From: Anisakis pegreffii
Lineage: Eukaryota; Nematoda; Chromadorea; Rhabditida; Anisakidae
Assembly (NCBI GenBank): GCA_035041965.1
Contig: JAPYMA010002963.1
Span: forward strand, 124,001-188,000
Direction of reading: 5' to 3'
DNA: 64,000 nucleotides
Within the stretch, counting starts at the first letter, position 1, and each line of letters starts with the position of its first letter. Position numbers and translations under genes: made by a program. Positions 53,907 to 64,000 of this stretch are shown piece after piece. Below the pieces are notes generated by a model. It was not told the DNA's origin, did not search any database, and saw only the letters and a program-made list of their open reading frames with translations.

Positions 53907-56900
53907 TTACGCGATACATTCAGATAAATCATCGTTCTGTACGTTCTCTGTTTCGTCTTCTTTCCTCAACAAATTACCCGCTACGATACCAGAGAAGAGA
54001 ATAGCACCAAGCCACTGAAAGCGAGAAGAGAAAATCATCAAAATAAATTCAAAAGGTGCTGCTTACAGCCGATATTTTTTTCAGAAGAATAGTGCAATGA
54101 AGATGGTATTTTGAAATATTTCCACCTGATTGGATTTGAATTTCTTCCAACAATCTTCAGGATCGTCGATTTTCAACGTTCCGATTTGCCATGCCAATTG
54201 TGCGGCAGTTACTCCAACCATGCAATAATATGGCCAGGTTTGATCAAGTAATAAACCCGTACACGTTAAACCTGAGATCATAACAGTGCCAAATCCACTT
54301 AACCAATATTTCGTCCGATCACCGAACAATAGCGCTGTTGATTTAACACCCACTAATCTATCGTCCTCCTTATCCTTGAAAATAATTCAATTATCAATCA
54401 AATTCAACCATACCATTGAATTTGTATAAACATTTCCTAATTTCTAACGCTCACAGTTTTCATTTTTATAACCTACGAATCGATCATTTTCGCTAACAAA
54501 AGAATTTATGAGTTGAAGCGAACAAGTAAAACATGAAAATCTGAAGATTTTATGCGATATGCTTTGGGCACGAGAAACTCAAAAGGATTTTCTGCCAGCC
54601 AATGAAAGCAATTTAAAAATCTTAAGCCATTGCATTTCAACAGTTCAAGTGTATTTATGCAATCTGACAGCAATTTTCGAGAATTGAGGAAAAATCGAAA
54701 ATGATCGATCGACTCACGGAGAATTTCTAATGATCAAAATATTTTGTTTCATTCTGAACGCTAAACTTAATTATGTTCAATGAAAAAAGAAACGAGAATG
54801 ATAAACAAAATCATTGAATTAACAATAAACTTCAAAGAATAAATTAAATACGTTGTGATGTTAATAATTATGGTGAAAATTTGAAGATTAGCAGCGAACA
54901 TTCTCAAATCATATTTCTTATTGAGCATTTATGAAATAATTGAAATGATAGATAAATATATAAGTGAAAGCGATCAGTTGTGTTATCGTGCAGAGTGAAC
55001 ATTAAGCAAGCATGTGTATATCAGTTGCAATTATTGTTACGATCACCATGATGATTTATGATTACCTATATCGGTAAAGCTGTCACCACAACCAAAAATA
55101 AGAGAGTGCAACGAATTTCAATGAATCACTTCTTTCGATTTTTTGAAAGTGATTATTCATCGAGCTGAACGATAAAACTGCATTACTGTTGCACTTTTCG
55201 ATGTGCTTGTAATCTGAGATTTCTAAACACTGTCGAATCGTCATACAGTGAACGTAACATCATTCACTCAGAAAAAGTGCTGGATGTGGGGTGAGGGAAA
55301 CGAATATGAAAACAACAATGAAACTAACAACAACAGATTAGTTTGAAACTGAAAATTTTTATGAAAACTAGTGAACACTGAACAAAGGCAACGAAAAGCA
55401 AATAAACGGAAACACCACAGTGATTTAAATTAAATACGGTGATTTCTGAGCATAATCGAGGTTAATTTTCGGACGGCTTCCAGGGATTTATTTTTTGGAG
55501 ATCCACGGAACTGCAATTTTCGATAAAACACGGTTTTAGATAATTTTGATAACATACTCATCTAAATTACACACCAATCGTTTCCACTTCACTCATATTC
55601 AGTAATATTTATTATTCACTATGAATGCTGCAATAAACGGATATATCAATACATAAAAGTGCCATCCCCGTCCCTATTATTCCGAGAGTAATGAACAAAA
55701 ATTTCCTATGGTCCACTATCACCTCACCATCATCAAACCTTTTTCCGTTGACCGATTTGATGGTGTCAACAATTGAAAAGGTAAAATAATTCAAAAGACA
55801 AATTCGCTACCAAGTTCGATTTCAATTAGGAGCATTAATTTCATTCAGTTTATGAAGACACACCAAATAATAAAAATGATAAACATTTACAATTGAGAAT
55901 AGAACTCGTGACCAAAAATATTAATTAGATTCGAATTTCTTTAATTTTCATCTCAAAAATTTATCGTTTAGAAATGTGTTTAGGCGAAAATACGATGAAA
56001 ACAGATGCGTGGTAGGTTATCCGTCCTTCAAACCATCAACGAATTTTGAAAACTTGTCCTGATCAGAAAACTGTCCAGACCTTCAAAATTTTTTTCTTCG
56101 AGAGGCTGATGAGCACTACTTGCAAATTGACGTAATGTGCAAAAGAAGTAATCCAAATTGGTGAACTGCAAAATAATGATCCACGATCAGAATCTGCCAC
56201 TGCATGCATCTTTTAGAAGTGAAAAGTGCAATGAACCTCCGTATCTGCAGCAATGTCGGCCAAATACATGCTTATCAGTGAACGCTGCGTTGAATGCACG
56301 ATATTCATTTTAGAAGAATTTCCAGTAGATATATGATAAGTTTCACTGAATTCGAGTTAGAGTCACACAGATATGATCTGCTCTGAAGACACCGTCAACT
56401 CGCGATGCTCTGATACGAAGGCTCATTGGTGATGTGCAAAAGATTGTGTTCTGTGAAAATAGCAGTGGTTTTGTGCTATGAAGTTTGTGTGCTATAAAAG
56501 ACCTGATGAGCGTAAGCAGTATCGTAGATGAGTGTCCACGCGATAGCACATACATAAAGTGGCATTACCACACCAACGTTGAAATCATTTTGCATCACCG
56601 TCCAACCCATCAGCGTACCCCAGTTGAATGCTAACCCTGATTATGCAATTTTTATTTTCACGATTCCGCATCATTCCGAATCTTTTATCCCACCAATGAG
56701 TTAGATAGATACAGTTTCGTTACGAGCAATAGCTAATATGAAAAGACAAACTTGAAACGAGCTCAAAATCTCGCACATCTGAAAAACTTGATATTCGACG
56801 GTGACTGATATGACAGAGAATGATTACTTCTCTCAACCGCGCTATAACACCACTCTTTCCGCTTGAGCACAGTAATTAATGCGAAAACACAATTTTTGAC

Positions 56901-59900
56901 ACGATGAGCCAAGTCGATTAGTAAGAGCAAAAAAAACATCTGATTTGTTTGTGCGAATGGAATTCGAAATAAGCAATGATAACATGAAATTACATATTTT
57001 TTCCACCCAGGAAATGCATTATTCAAAGCATTCGATGCAGATTATCTACCAGATGTTTCAATGAACTCATAAAGCATAAATAATGACAACTGGATAGTGT
57101 TCGTTTAATTAAACACAAATATTAGATATGAAAGGATCGAATTGAAGGTTTAAATATGAATAGAGCAAGATGGAATACAACGATCGGTCCAGAAAGCTGC
57201 GAGAAGGATCACAACCCAGAACAGCGATAGTACAAGCAATAGTACAATGATACTGCACTTCGAAAACTTTGTGCATATGACAAATTATATATATATGCAA
57301 ACTGTTTGTCAGTATGGAGCTTCATTTAGCAATGAAATACCCATCTACCTGTCAAAATAGCGTTCGACTGAGCTTGACTGGGCGATATTCAATCATAAAA
57401 GAATAGAATTGGCTGCAACAATAGAATTTGGCGAACTAAATGAATTGCTACCACGAAACTATGAGCATAAACTAACACCGCTAAATACCTTTGCATGGTG
57501 TCAACTATTTTATGTGAATAAGACTGACTAATGTGAAGCTGAACTGAGCCTTGTTTAAGCGTCATAATATCAATTTCCCTTATCGATAGTTACTTTTGAT
57601 TATTTCTGAAGACAACCATATTCACCAAATGAAATCCCCAGAATTTACAACAATATTCCGACGAACTCTGCACCCAGTGAATTGATATACCTAAGCAACT
57701 TATAACCTTTTATAATTTCTTATGAATAGAATGACAGTCGTAATTATAAAAGACATAATCTAATGAAGCCATCCGATGAGACCATCGGTGGAAAGAAACT
57801 GAAATACTATTCATAAGTGATCTAAACACAGTCTGAAAATGGGTAAGCATTAACATTCAGCCACGTCGTACGAACTACTGAAAGCTCGCGTTAATCAGCA
57901 GCGATCTAATGAAAGCACTGAATTGATATTATTTTGAATTGAAAAACATTTTATACCAAAATGAGTTTATCTGTTTGAATGAATGTAATTACCGAACTAT
58001 CAGACCGAATCGACATTTACATGCGATCACTTTCTTGCATACTATAAACCACCACCTATGCACCGAACTGAACAAGAGACAAACCAACGGTCACAAAACG
58101 ATAAAGGAGATCGGTGAAAACAAGGCATCGCAAAAAGTAGCTGCACTGACAGATGAAAGATGCAAAATAAGCAACAGAGCCACTCCAGCAAACATTCCAC
58201 TCTTGATAAAATTGACAACAAACTGATTTCATTCGTGAACGAGATAATGTTTTTTAATGTACTCTATTCAGTGAACCACCAATTCAATCCACATCACTAA
58301 TTATCATTCAGCACTACAAAATCGCAACAAAACAATAAGATGGCACTGTTATGCAACTATTCGCTACGACCATTCACCGCAAGAAAACATAAACAAGTAT
58401 TAAAATTCAAATATCACATTGGGGAAACAATACAGAATAAACTAGAGTGCCTCTATTTCTCAAAAAAAAGATGTATAGCAAATGCACACAATCACAGATC
58501 ATTTCATGAGCCAAAAAATGAAAGAATAATTTCATGAAATGGAGTGATAGAAAGAATGATATAACATAAAAGTACAATAATGATATATCAATATGAATAG
58601 TACCTGATGACTGTAAATGGTATCGTAAATAACAGTGTGAAGAACGTTTGCGGTAAAGAGTGGAATAACGACATTAAGGCGATCGGGGAGAAGATGAGAC
58701 CATGCTATTAATACACCCCAATTCAGAGTTGTGCCTGAAACTATAAGCAATGCAACGCCAAACAGTTCGCATCCACTGAAGAAACTCGCTATAGAATTGA
58801 AATAACCAAAATCAATGTATGAACGAATTCCGTCGCAAATTGAATAAATTCCGCTGAATCGAATTCCACTAAAAAACGCGACTCGCCAAAATCCATCGAA
58901 ATACGAAATGAAGTTGATGAAAATCACAAAAAACCGACAATACTTCATGGATTGATCGTCAAATAGAAGGCAACTGGCATACGGAATACTCATAATATGA
59001 TATGCGCGAGGAAACAATATGAATACATCAAGAAATCATAATGTAAATCCAAAAAAAATCATCATATTCCAACAGATCAACAACAACTCGCATTCAGTAC
59101 ACGATTGAAGTATTCTCAGCAAACATTCGGCAATTCCCAATTTATATCATACAAATTTACATTCAACTGACTAAAAGTTGCTGATCAAAACAAAAACCAA
59201 AAATCAGTGCATATCCCAAAAACCCACAAATGTCACGAAAACGTTACTGGAATTGCCGACACAATTCAATGCACACCTACTGCGAAAAGGAATATATGAA
59301 AGAGTATTTTAAAATCTTTCTATAAGCAAAGACTAGAATCATAATGGAACAAACAACGATGAACTTTGAAAAGCGACAGGAACAAATTCACACAAAAATG
59401 CTCCGCAAGAGGGTCATAAATGCTGAGGGTATGAATTCAGAGCAAGACTGATAGAGCTATTGGTCCAATGAAGCCCAAAATCGGTGCATAGGTGATGAGA
59501 ATAAAAATGGAAATATCAGTGATAAGAAGGAAACTAACCAAGTACGAATTGCGGCCAATAAGTGTACCTTTTGGCGAATGGATAAGCAACCGTTAATAAC
59601 AGTGAACTAGCGCCAACCGCGATGCTAAAAATAACCATCACACGTATCTCTTAAAATTTACGCAATGCACGTAGCAGTTGTGAAAAAAGGCACTCCAGCA
59701 CTTGCAGTATCAAATAAACTTTTCTAATTAATAAACTGAACGGTGAGAAGTTAAGAATTTTGAACGATGGAGAATATTATAATGAAGATTTTGGAAAGTT
59801 TTCCGATGTAATTACCTTAGCCAATTGAACTGAAGTAGAATAACCAAAGACGCAGACAAAAGACCTGCTAAAAGTTTGACAGCGTCTGTATTCGTCAACT

Positions 59901-60748
59901 CACCGCTACAGAGTGGCCTCAATTTAGTTCGTGCAACCTTGAAAATTGGACAAGCAAATAAATTATGTCAAAGGGCTGCATTACTGACAGTTCAATTTGC
60001 ACAATGTTCAACAATTCCACCCGTTCGATGAATATTATTGCAATACGTTCCTTGAAGTCACCATATCAATATTTCGCATCCAGAGGCCGCAACATTTGAA
60101 GGTAATTTTGCATTTATACTTACATAATAACAATAATACAGATGCAACAACTAAAAAAATGCAACTACTAAAACAGCTAAGAAATGGAATAAAAAAGTCG
60201 AACCTTCATATCATATTTCTTATCGAAAATATCGTTGATCACGCACCCCGCACCCCGCATAAAAAACGATCCAGCACCAAACAATGCCAACATACTCAAA
60301 CTCGGTAACATGCCTGGTGGCGATGCTAACGCTATGGACCACGTGCATGGCCAATACAGCAGCCATGTACCTATAACGGTTACACTAAATGACAATTTGA
60401 AAACGAATCAAAACGCTGATGATCAATGATAACGTAGTCACTGATTGTGCATTGCGTAATCAGTGAATGGACGTTTCGCATCAAATTGAAGAATTGAAGC
60501 GATTGATACGATTAAGATATACCGGTTGGTTTATGTGCTCGCATGAGCCTCAAGTAAGGCTGCATCGACTTCGGTGCCATCTGCACGACATATTCAGCAG
60601 ATAATTTGCGACGGGTTTGTTCGGCGATGATCGACGACTGATTGAAGCGATTATTGGATGATGAGGAGGATATTCGATAGAGACCGAACGCGCTAAAACT
60701 CGATCCAGCACATCGCCGCAGGCAACAGCTGGTGAGCATAAACGCCAT
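53907..60748 (-). CDS. coq-2: 4-hydroxybenzoate polyprenyltransferase (COQ2), 7 coding positions with one alternative exon pair
   Basis: This mitochondrial inner-membrane UbiA-family enzyme attaches the polyprenyl tail to the quinone ring precursor. Exons in transcript order are 60523-60748, 60204-60370, 59816-59937, 59539-59624, then either 58604-58734 or 56503-56636, then 54126-54374 and 53907-54014. All phases agree, giving 362 aa (upstream exon) or 363 aa (downstream exon), the usual COQ2 length. The N-terminus is Arg/Ser-rich without acidic residues, like a mitochondrial presequence. The first prenyl-diphosphate/Mg motif NDIFDKKYD lies at 121-129. The second Asp-rich motif spans the alternative exon and the next one (YDT..Y.HQ then DKEDD). 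Other conserved blocks are [26 protein letters not shown] and [11 protein letters not shown]. The start ATG (60746-60748) lies 7 bases behind an AG acceptor, consistent with trans-splicing. No frameshift or stop is present. Identity is near certain; the exon ends are hand-called. Confidence 0.95.
56503..56636 (-). other. coq-2: coq-2 alternative exon, canonical (ubiquinone-type, 'a-like')
   Basis: This 134-nt exon has a TCAG acceptor and a GTCTTT donor, and enters in phase 1 and leaves in phase 0. It encodes [12 protein letters not shown], then [14 protein letters not shown], then [12 protein letters not shown] (residues 202-245). The FNWG.L.GW, MPLY, WTLIYDT and YAHQ blocks match the ubiquinone enzymes of animals that make no rhodoquinone. 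It is therefore the better candidate for the form that prenylates 4-hydroxybenzoate. It lies 1967 nt downstream of the divergent exon and 2128 nt upstream of the next constitutive exon. The donor is weaker than consensus (GTCTTT rather than GTAAGT), which may make the exon responsive to splicing regulators; that is inference. Confidence 0.9.
58604..58734 (-). other. coq-2: coq-2 alternative exon, divergent (rhodoquinone-type, 'e-like')
   Basis: This 131-nt exon has a TTTCAG acceptor and a GTACTA donor, and enters in phase 1 and leaves in phase 0. It encodes residues completing G201 to 244: [12 protein letters not shown], then [14 protein letters not shown], then YDTIYSHQ. It occupies the same place in the protein as the exon at 56503-56636 but is clearly diverged from the animal consensus. 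Two core positions stand out: the FNW of the canonical exon is LNW here (position 204), and YAHQ is YSHQ (Ala to Ser). Family knowledge: in rhodoquinone-making helminths, a COQ-2 isoform using a divergent alternative exon (COQ-2e) is needed for rhodoquinone synthesis, probably through use of 3-hydroxyanthranilate. Assignment to the e type rests on divergence and the Ala-to-Ser change. I infer it and have not aligned it. Confidence 0.9.
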
Positions 60749-60757
60749 TTCACCCCT
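60746..60757 (-). promoter_or_regulatory. coq-2: Likely spliced-leader acceptor before the coq-2 start
   Basis: On the minus strand TATACAG is followed by GGGTGAA and then the ATG. An acceptor this close to the start, with no matching upstream exon seen, fits trans-splicing in nematodes. The pyrimidine tract is weak. Confidence 0.45.
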
Positions 60758-61197
60758 GTATATTACGGTAATTTTACGGAAAATGTTATAGAGACGTTTA
60801 GATTCTAAACGACAAGTTCAATAAAACATACGACCAACAATAAAACGAAACAATAAGACATGCGATCATATCCTACAAAATTGTTTTTTTTTTTGGAATA
60901 GGAAAAAGAAGAAATCTTTCAAAAGCTGCGAAGAGAATTCAGACTGCTCGAAGTAATTACAACTTCCTGCTATCTCCAAACCCTAGAATAACTTTAGATC
61001 ACGCTTAACCGTACTCCCACGACATGAACAATATCCAAATCAAAAAAAAAAACAAAAAAAAATAATTTAAAAATCGAGCAATTGAACGTCACTGAACACA
61101 TTGCCACATGCGATCTGCGTCTCACATCAATCGCCTGTAAAGCAAACGATAGTTAAATTCCTCAGACTGATTGTGAGGAAGAAAGCAACAACCAACT

Positions 61198-61432
61198 TTA
61201 GGAATAGCTGAGAACATAGAGGTTCGTGAGACTGCGCTGAAAATTCAGCATCAGATTCCTGTGGGAGTGCTTGTGGATTAACTCTTGAATGTTTAAGCGG
61301 ATCGGTAACAACCCGGCTGGCTCCTTTCGGTGCTCATTCTCGGTAACGCGTCCAAAAAGAGACCCATAATTCCTAGTCCACCTCCAAATGTTGTTTGACT
61401 TCACTAACACTACGCCTTTTTCGGAATGGAGT
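61198..61432 (-). mobile_element. Possible BEL/Pao retrotransposon relic (integrase C-terminal end)
   Basis: A minus-strand open stretch contains LPRQLHSEKGVVLVKSNN, then YGSLFGRVTE. This resembles the G-(D)-VVLVK ... GRV block near the end of BEL/Pao polyproteins. It is short, has no recognisable reverse transcriptase, protease or LTR nearby, and ends at a stop. It is at best a degenerate fragment. Confidence 0.3.
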
Positions 61433-62094
61433 TGCCTTGGTAACCTTAGAATTAAATCATGCTGTTTAAGCTAGTAAGATCTTTGTTTCGTACTTGTAAT
61501 ACAATGCTTTCAAAAGGCTTGACTATTTAGATAATAATGTGCCCATGATGTTCTATGAGAAAGAATACCGATAAATGCAGCCTCCTTTATATACGGCTGC
61601 CCATATAAAACCATGCCAAGTCTACAGTTTTACAGTTAAAAACTTTTTAAGGCATTATTTGTTGTGCTTCATTATTGTAATCCTCTTTCATTCATACGAA
61701 GTGGTCAATAGAAACGACGTGGAAACATTCTCGCTTTGTGATAACTTTTTTGTTACGGATTCAAAGGAAAGCACTGATATTGGCGATATATTTTTTATAA
61801 TTTTTTCTCGAAGATCATCAGATATCATACGTTCCAAATAAGAGATAAATCTATGACTGTACTATCAACAAGACACAAAAGAAACAAGTGCATTCCGGCG
61901 GAGGGAAATTTAAGGTGATAACAATTATTGATTATAACCCAACAAAGGCAGTCGTTTATTCAGTAACTGGACCATTATTATTTAAATTCGTCTCATCCCT
62001 TGCAGCTTTATCAAACTTCTCATTCTTTGTAACATTGTATTGAAGTCAGTCCAGCTTTTTTGTTCATTGTGAAGCCGCGACTCAGCTCCGGAGC

Positions 62095-62450
62095 GATACC
62101 GGTATTTCAATACCGATGGTACAGGTACTGAGTACCAACTTTTGAAGTGCAGAAATGTGACTTTTTCAAGACATTCTTTTTGAGCCCATTTAACACAACA
62201 CATTCAACACATTTGTGATCATAATTATCCATAATGCAATTTATTTAATAAATCACTCATCAACACTGAAGAAATTCAACAAAAAATACAACAAAAAACA
62301 AAAATGGGTATGATATATACTCCGGTCGTGATGGATATATTACCAAATTCATTAAAATGACTTGTGCTATGAATACCAGAAATACCGACGCCACGAATCT
62401 TGAGATCGGTATTGCTTTTCTAATAGCGGTATTCGGTATTATCGAGATCT
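62095..62450. repeat. GGTATT/AATACC-rich short palindromic words
   Basis: Clusters at 62095-62136 (CGATACCGGTATTTCAATAC, then CGATGGTACAGGTAC) and 62371-62450 (AATACCAGAAATACCG, then GCGGTATTCGGTATTATCG). They may be the ends of one degenerate element. Confidence 0.4.
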
Positions 62451-63216
62451 CATGCAAACATTACATACGACTACCTACGCTTTGATGTTCGAATATAAGC
62501 ACTGTGCTTAAGATTCTTTCTTTCGGCTTGCCAATTCATTTGCCAATTAATTTAATTTTCAATACGCAATGTGCTATGCGAAACAGATTTTCTTAGTGCA
62601 ACTAGCAATGACCACGTCTATGAACACACATTGTTCAGCTGCAACATTCCAATTTTTCTCCATTGATGCTATTCAACAAGCAAGATGGATCAAGCTTATA
62701 ATTGATGGAATATTTCACACTGACGAAATAATTCTATTTAATTATTCAGGAAGAACTTTCAAAATTCTCGATGTGATCAAAAAAAGAGCCGCAATAAATA
62801 ATTCGTAAAAAGTATGACTTGATTGCATTTGCTCAACTGAAATGAACAAGATGGATTTGCTTTTGTGTAAGACGTGAACGCATCAGTAATCGTTCACTAA
62901 ATAATTCAAAAAGCACTGAATAATTTCAGCTTGTTTTCATTCTTCTACACTCACCATGTCACACTTCATCAGACAGAATCTTTCTGTTCGCAACTGCACT
63001 CCGTGCAATCTTCTTTTGACAAAGATTCAGTGTGGCATGATGATACGTCTTGAAGTTCTTATTTATTGTGAAAAGTTGTCGTCAAAACGATAAATTCATC
63101 GACGTTTTCGACTAACAATGAGTCGTTTTCGAATCGTAAGATCAAATTAATCGCATTAAATTTGGATTAATGAGAATCGATGATCAGCTTGAAAGGGAGT
63201 GGTTAGAGGGATTGTG

Positions 63217-63258
63217 GGGATGGATGGATGAATGGGATGGTTGAATGGATGGATGGGC
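63217..63258. repeat. (GGAT)n-type minisatellite
   Basis: Imperfect GGATGGAT / GAATGG units near the right edge of the window. Confidence 0.8.
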
Positions 63259-64000
63259 GTGACTGATCATGAATAACCGACGAACTGAGTTGTATTTGTG
63301 TGATGTTAAGGACGTTGTTTGTTTGATGTGCTAACATTGTAGTTGTGTTGGGTCGCGAACTTAGCGATTACTGTTCTTTTAATGAATTGAATCAATAAGC
63401 TTGGTGTTGATCATTCACTGAAATTAATTCATGTTACTGATATTTGAAGAAGTCATTGCATATTTGATGATTACTTATTACGGCTGCTAGAATTCGTCAA
63501 CAACCACATTTCAATAGCATATTCATAATCACTGCGATAAATCTGCTTGAATGCTTCTGTTATAATGCATCGTCACCATTATCTACTTGCGATCGCTTGG
63601 TTGCTCTCCATCTCGAAGCGTACGTTTTGAAATCTTTTGAAAGCGATTTTTTGAACCATCATTTGATGGATATCGTCAAATTGCCCTCCTCACCTTATGC
63701 GAAAGCCAGTCATTCGTAATGAGCATTGCACAATTTTCTTACATCCATCACTAAAAACGATCGTATTGGAATTTCATTGACTATCTCAAAATGGCTTTTC
63801 ATAAAGCCAAAAATTTTTCGAACAAATTTTTTACTAGACTGCGAAGTAAAACTGTCATTTTCACGATTATGCACAAGTTTTTTTTAAGAGAGTGAGAGAG
63901 AAATAATATATGGCAGCACATTTTACGAAGCTAACTTCAAAAAATCTGAAGTATCAAATTACATAGATCAAGCATTCGGAAGTCTTGTTAAGTCTTGCGC

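Larger units (their letters stand above)
60758..64000. other. Upstream of coq-2: no recognisable gene
   Basis: Contains the possible BEL/Pao relic, GGTATT-type repeats and a GGAT minisatellite. A 79-codon plus-strand frame (62569-62808) has ATG and stop and a mixed composition, but no recognised domain. Confidence 0.5.

Noticed and set aside
55612..55794. Minus-strand ORF with one hydrophobic segment in the coq-2 intron, considered as a third alternative exon
   Set aside because: No acceptor gives the phase needed after the preceding coq-2 exons, and the sequence does not resemble the UbiA core.

Overview
The window is eukaryotic, AT-rich DNA with intron-rich genes. It most likely comes from a nematode. 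Introns start with GT and mostly end in a TTTCAG-like acceptor. Two first coding exons sit 2 and 7 bases behind a splice acceptor, as expected for spliced-leader trans-splicing. The gene content is also worm-like: a small LU-domain GPI protein and a GLY-5-like glycosyltransferase. A two-version coq-2 points to a rhodoquinone-making helminth. Introns of about 1 to 6 kb and many short repeats would fit an ascaridoid-like parasite, but that is inference. No bacterial-style operons, CRISPR arrays, rRNA or tRNA genes were seen. All exon models were made by reading splice sites and codon phase by hand; nothing was aligned.

Layout. (1) 1-9.9 kb: no complete gene. It holds GC-rich repeats, a 0.27 kb duplication, a lone 154-codon ORF and two good isolated minus-strand exons (4355-4478 and 4910-5034). 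(2) 9.9-20.7 kb, minus: at least eight phase-consistent exons of an unrecognised Ser-rich protein. Its largest intron contains, on the plus strand, a complete five-exon LU/three-finger gene (16276-18365), which itself hosts a TA-flanked MITE. (3) 20.7-26.5 kb: no recognisable gene; a foldback element and diverged direct repeats. (4) 26.6-37.9 kb, minus: a complete polypeptide GalNAc-transferase whose lectin domain can be built with either of two alternative exons. (5) 37.9-53.9 kb: a 16 kb stretch without a convincing gene, with an (AT)n tract and weak coding remnants. (6) 53.9-60.7 kb, minus: a complete coq-2 (4-hydroxybenzoate polyprenyltransferase) with two mutually exclusive exons. (7) 60.7-64 kb: short repeats and a possible BEL/Pao relic.

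Main result. coq-2 carries a canonical exon (56503-56636, like animal ubiquinone enzymes) and a divergent exon (58604-58734) that covers the same part of the active-site core. In rhodoquinone-making helminths, choice between such exons switches COQ-2 between making ubiquinone and rhodoquinone precursors. Here the reading frame itself enforces the choice: using both exons or neither gives a stop codon at once. The GalNAc-transferase has the same layout, a divergent exon upstream of a canonical one, but both of its exons are phase 0-0, so the frame does not enforce exclusivity. The genes share no obvious pathway: one acts in mitochondrial quinone synthesis, one in Golgi O-glycosylation, one at the cell surface, and one is unknown.
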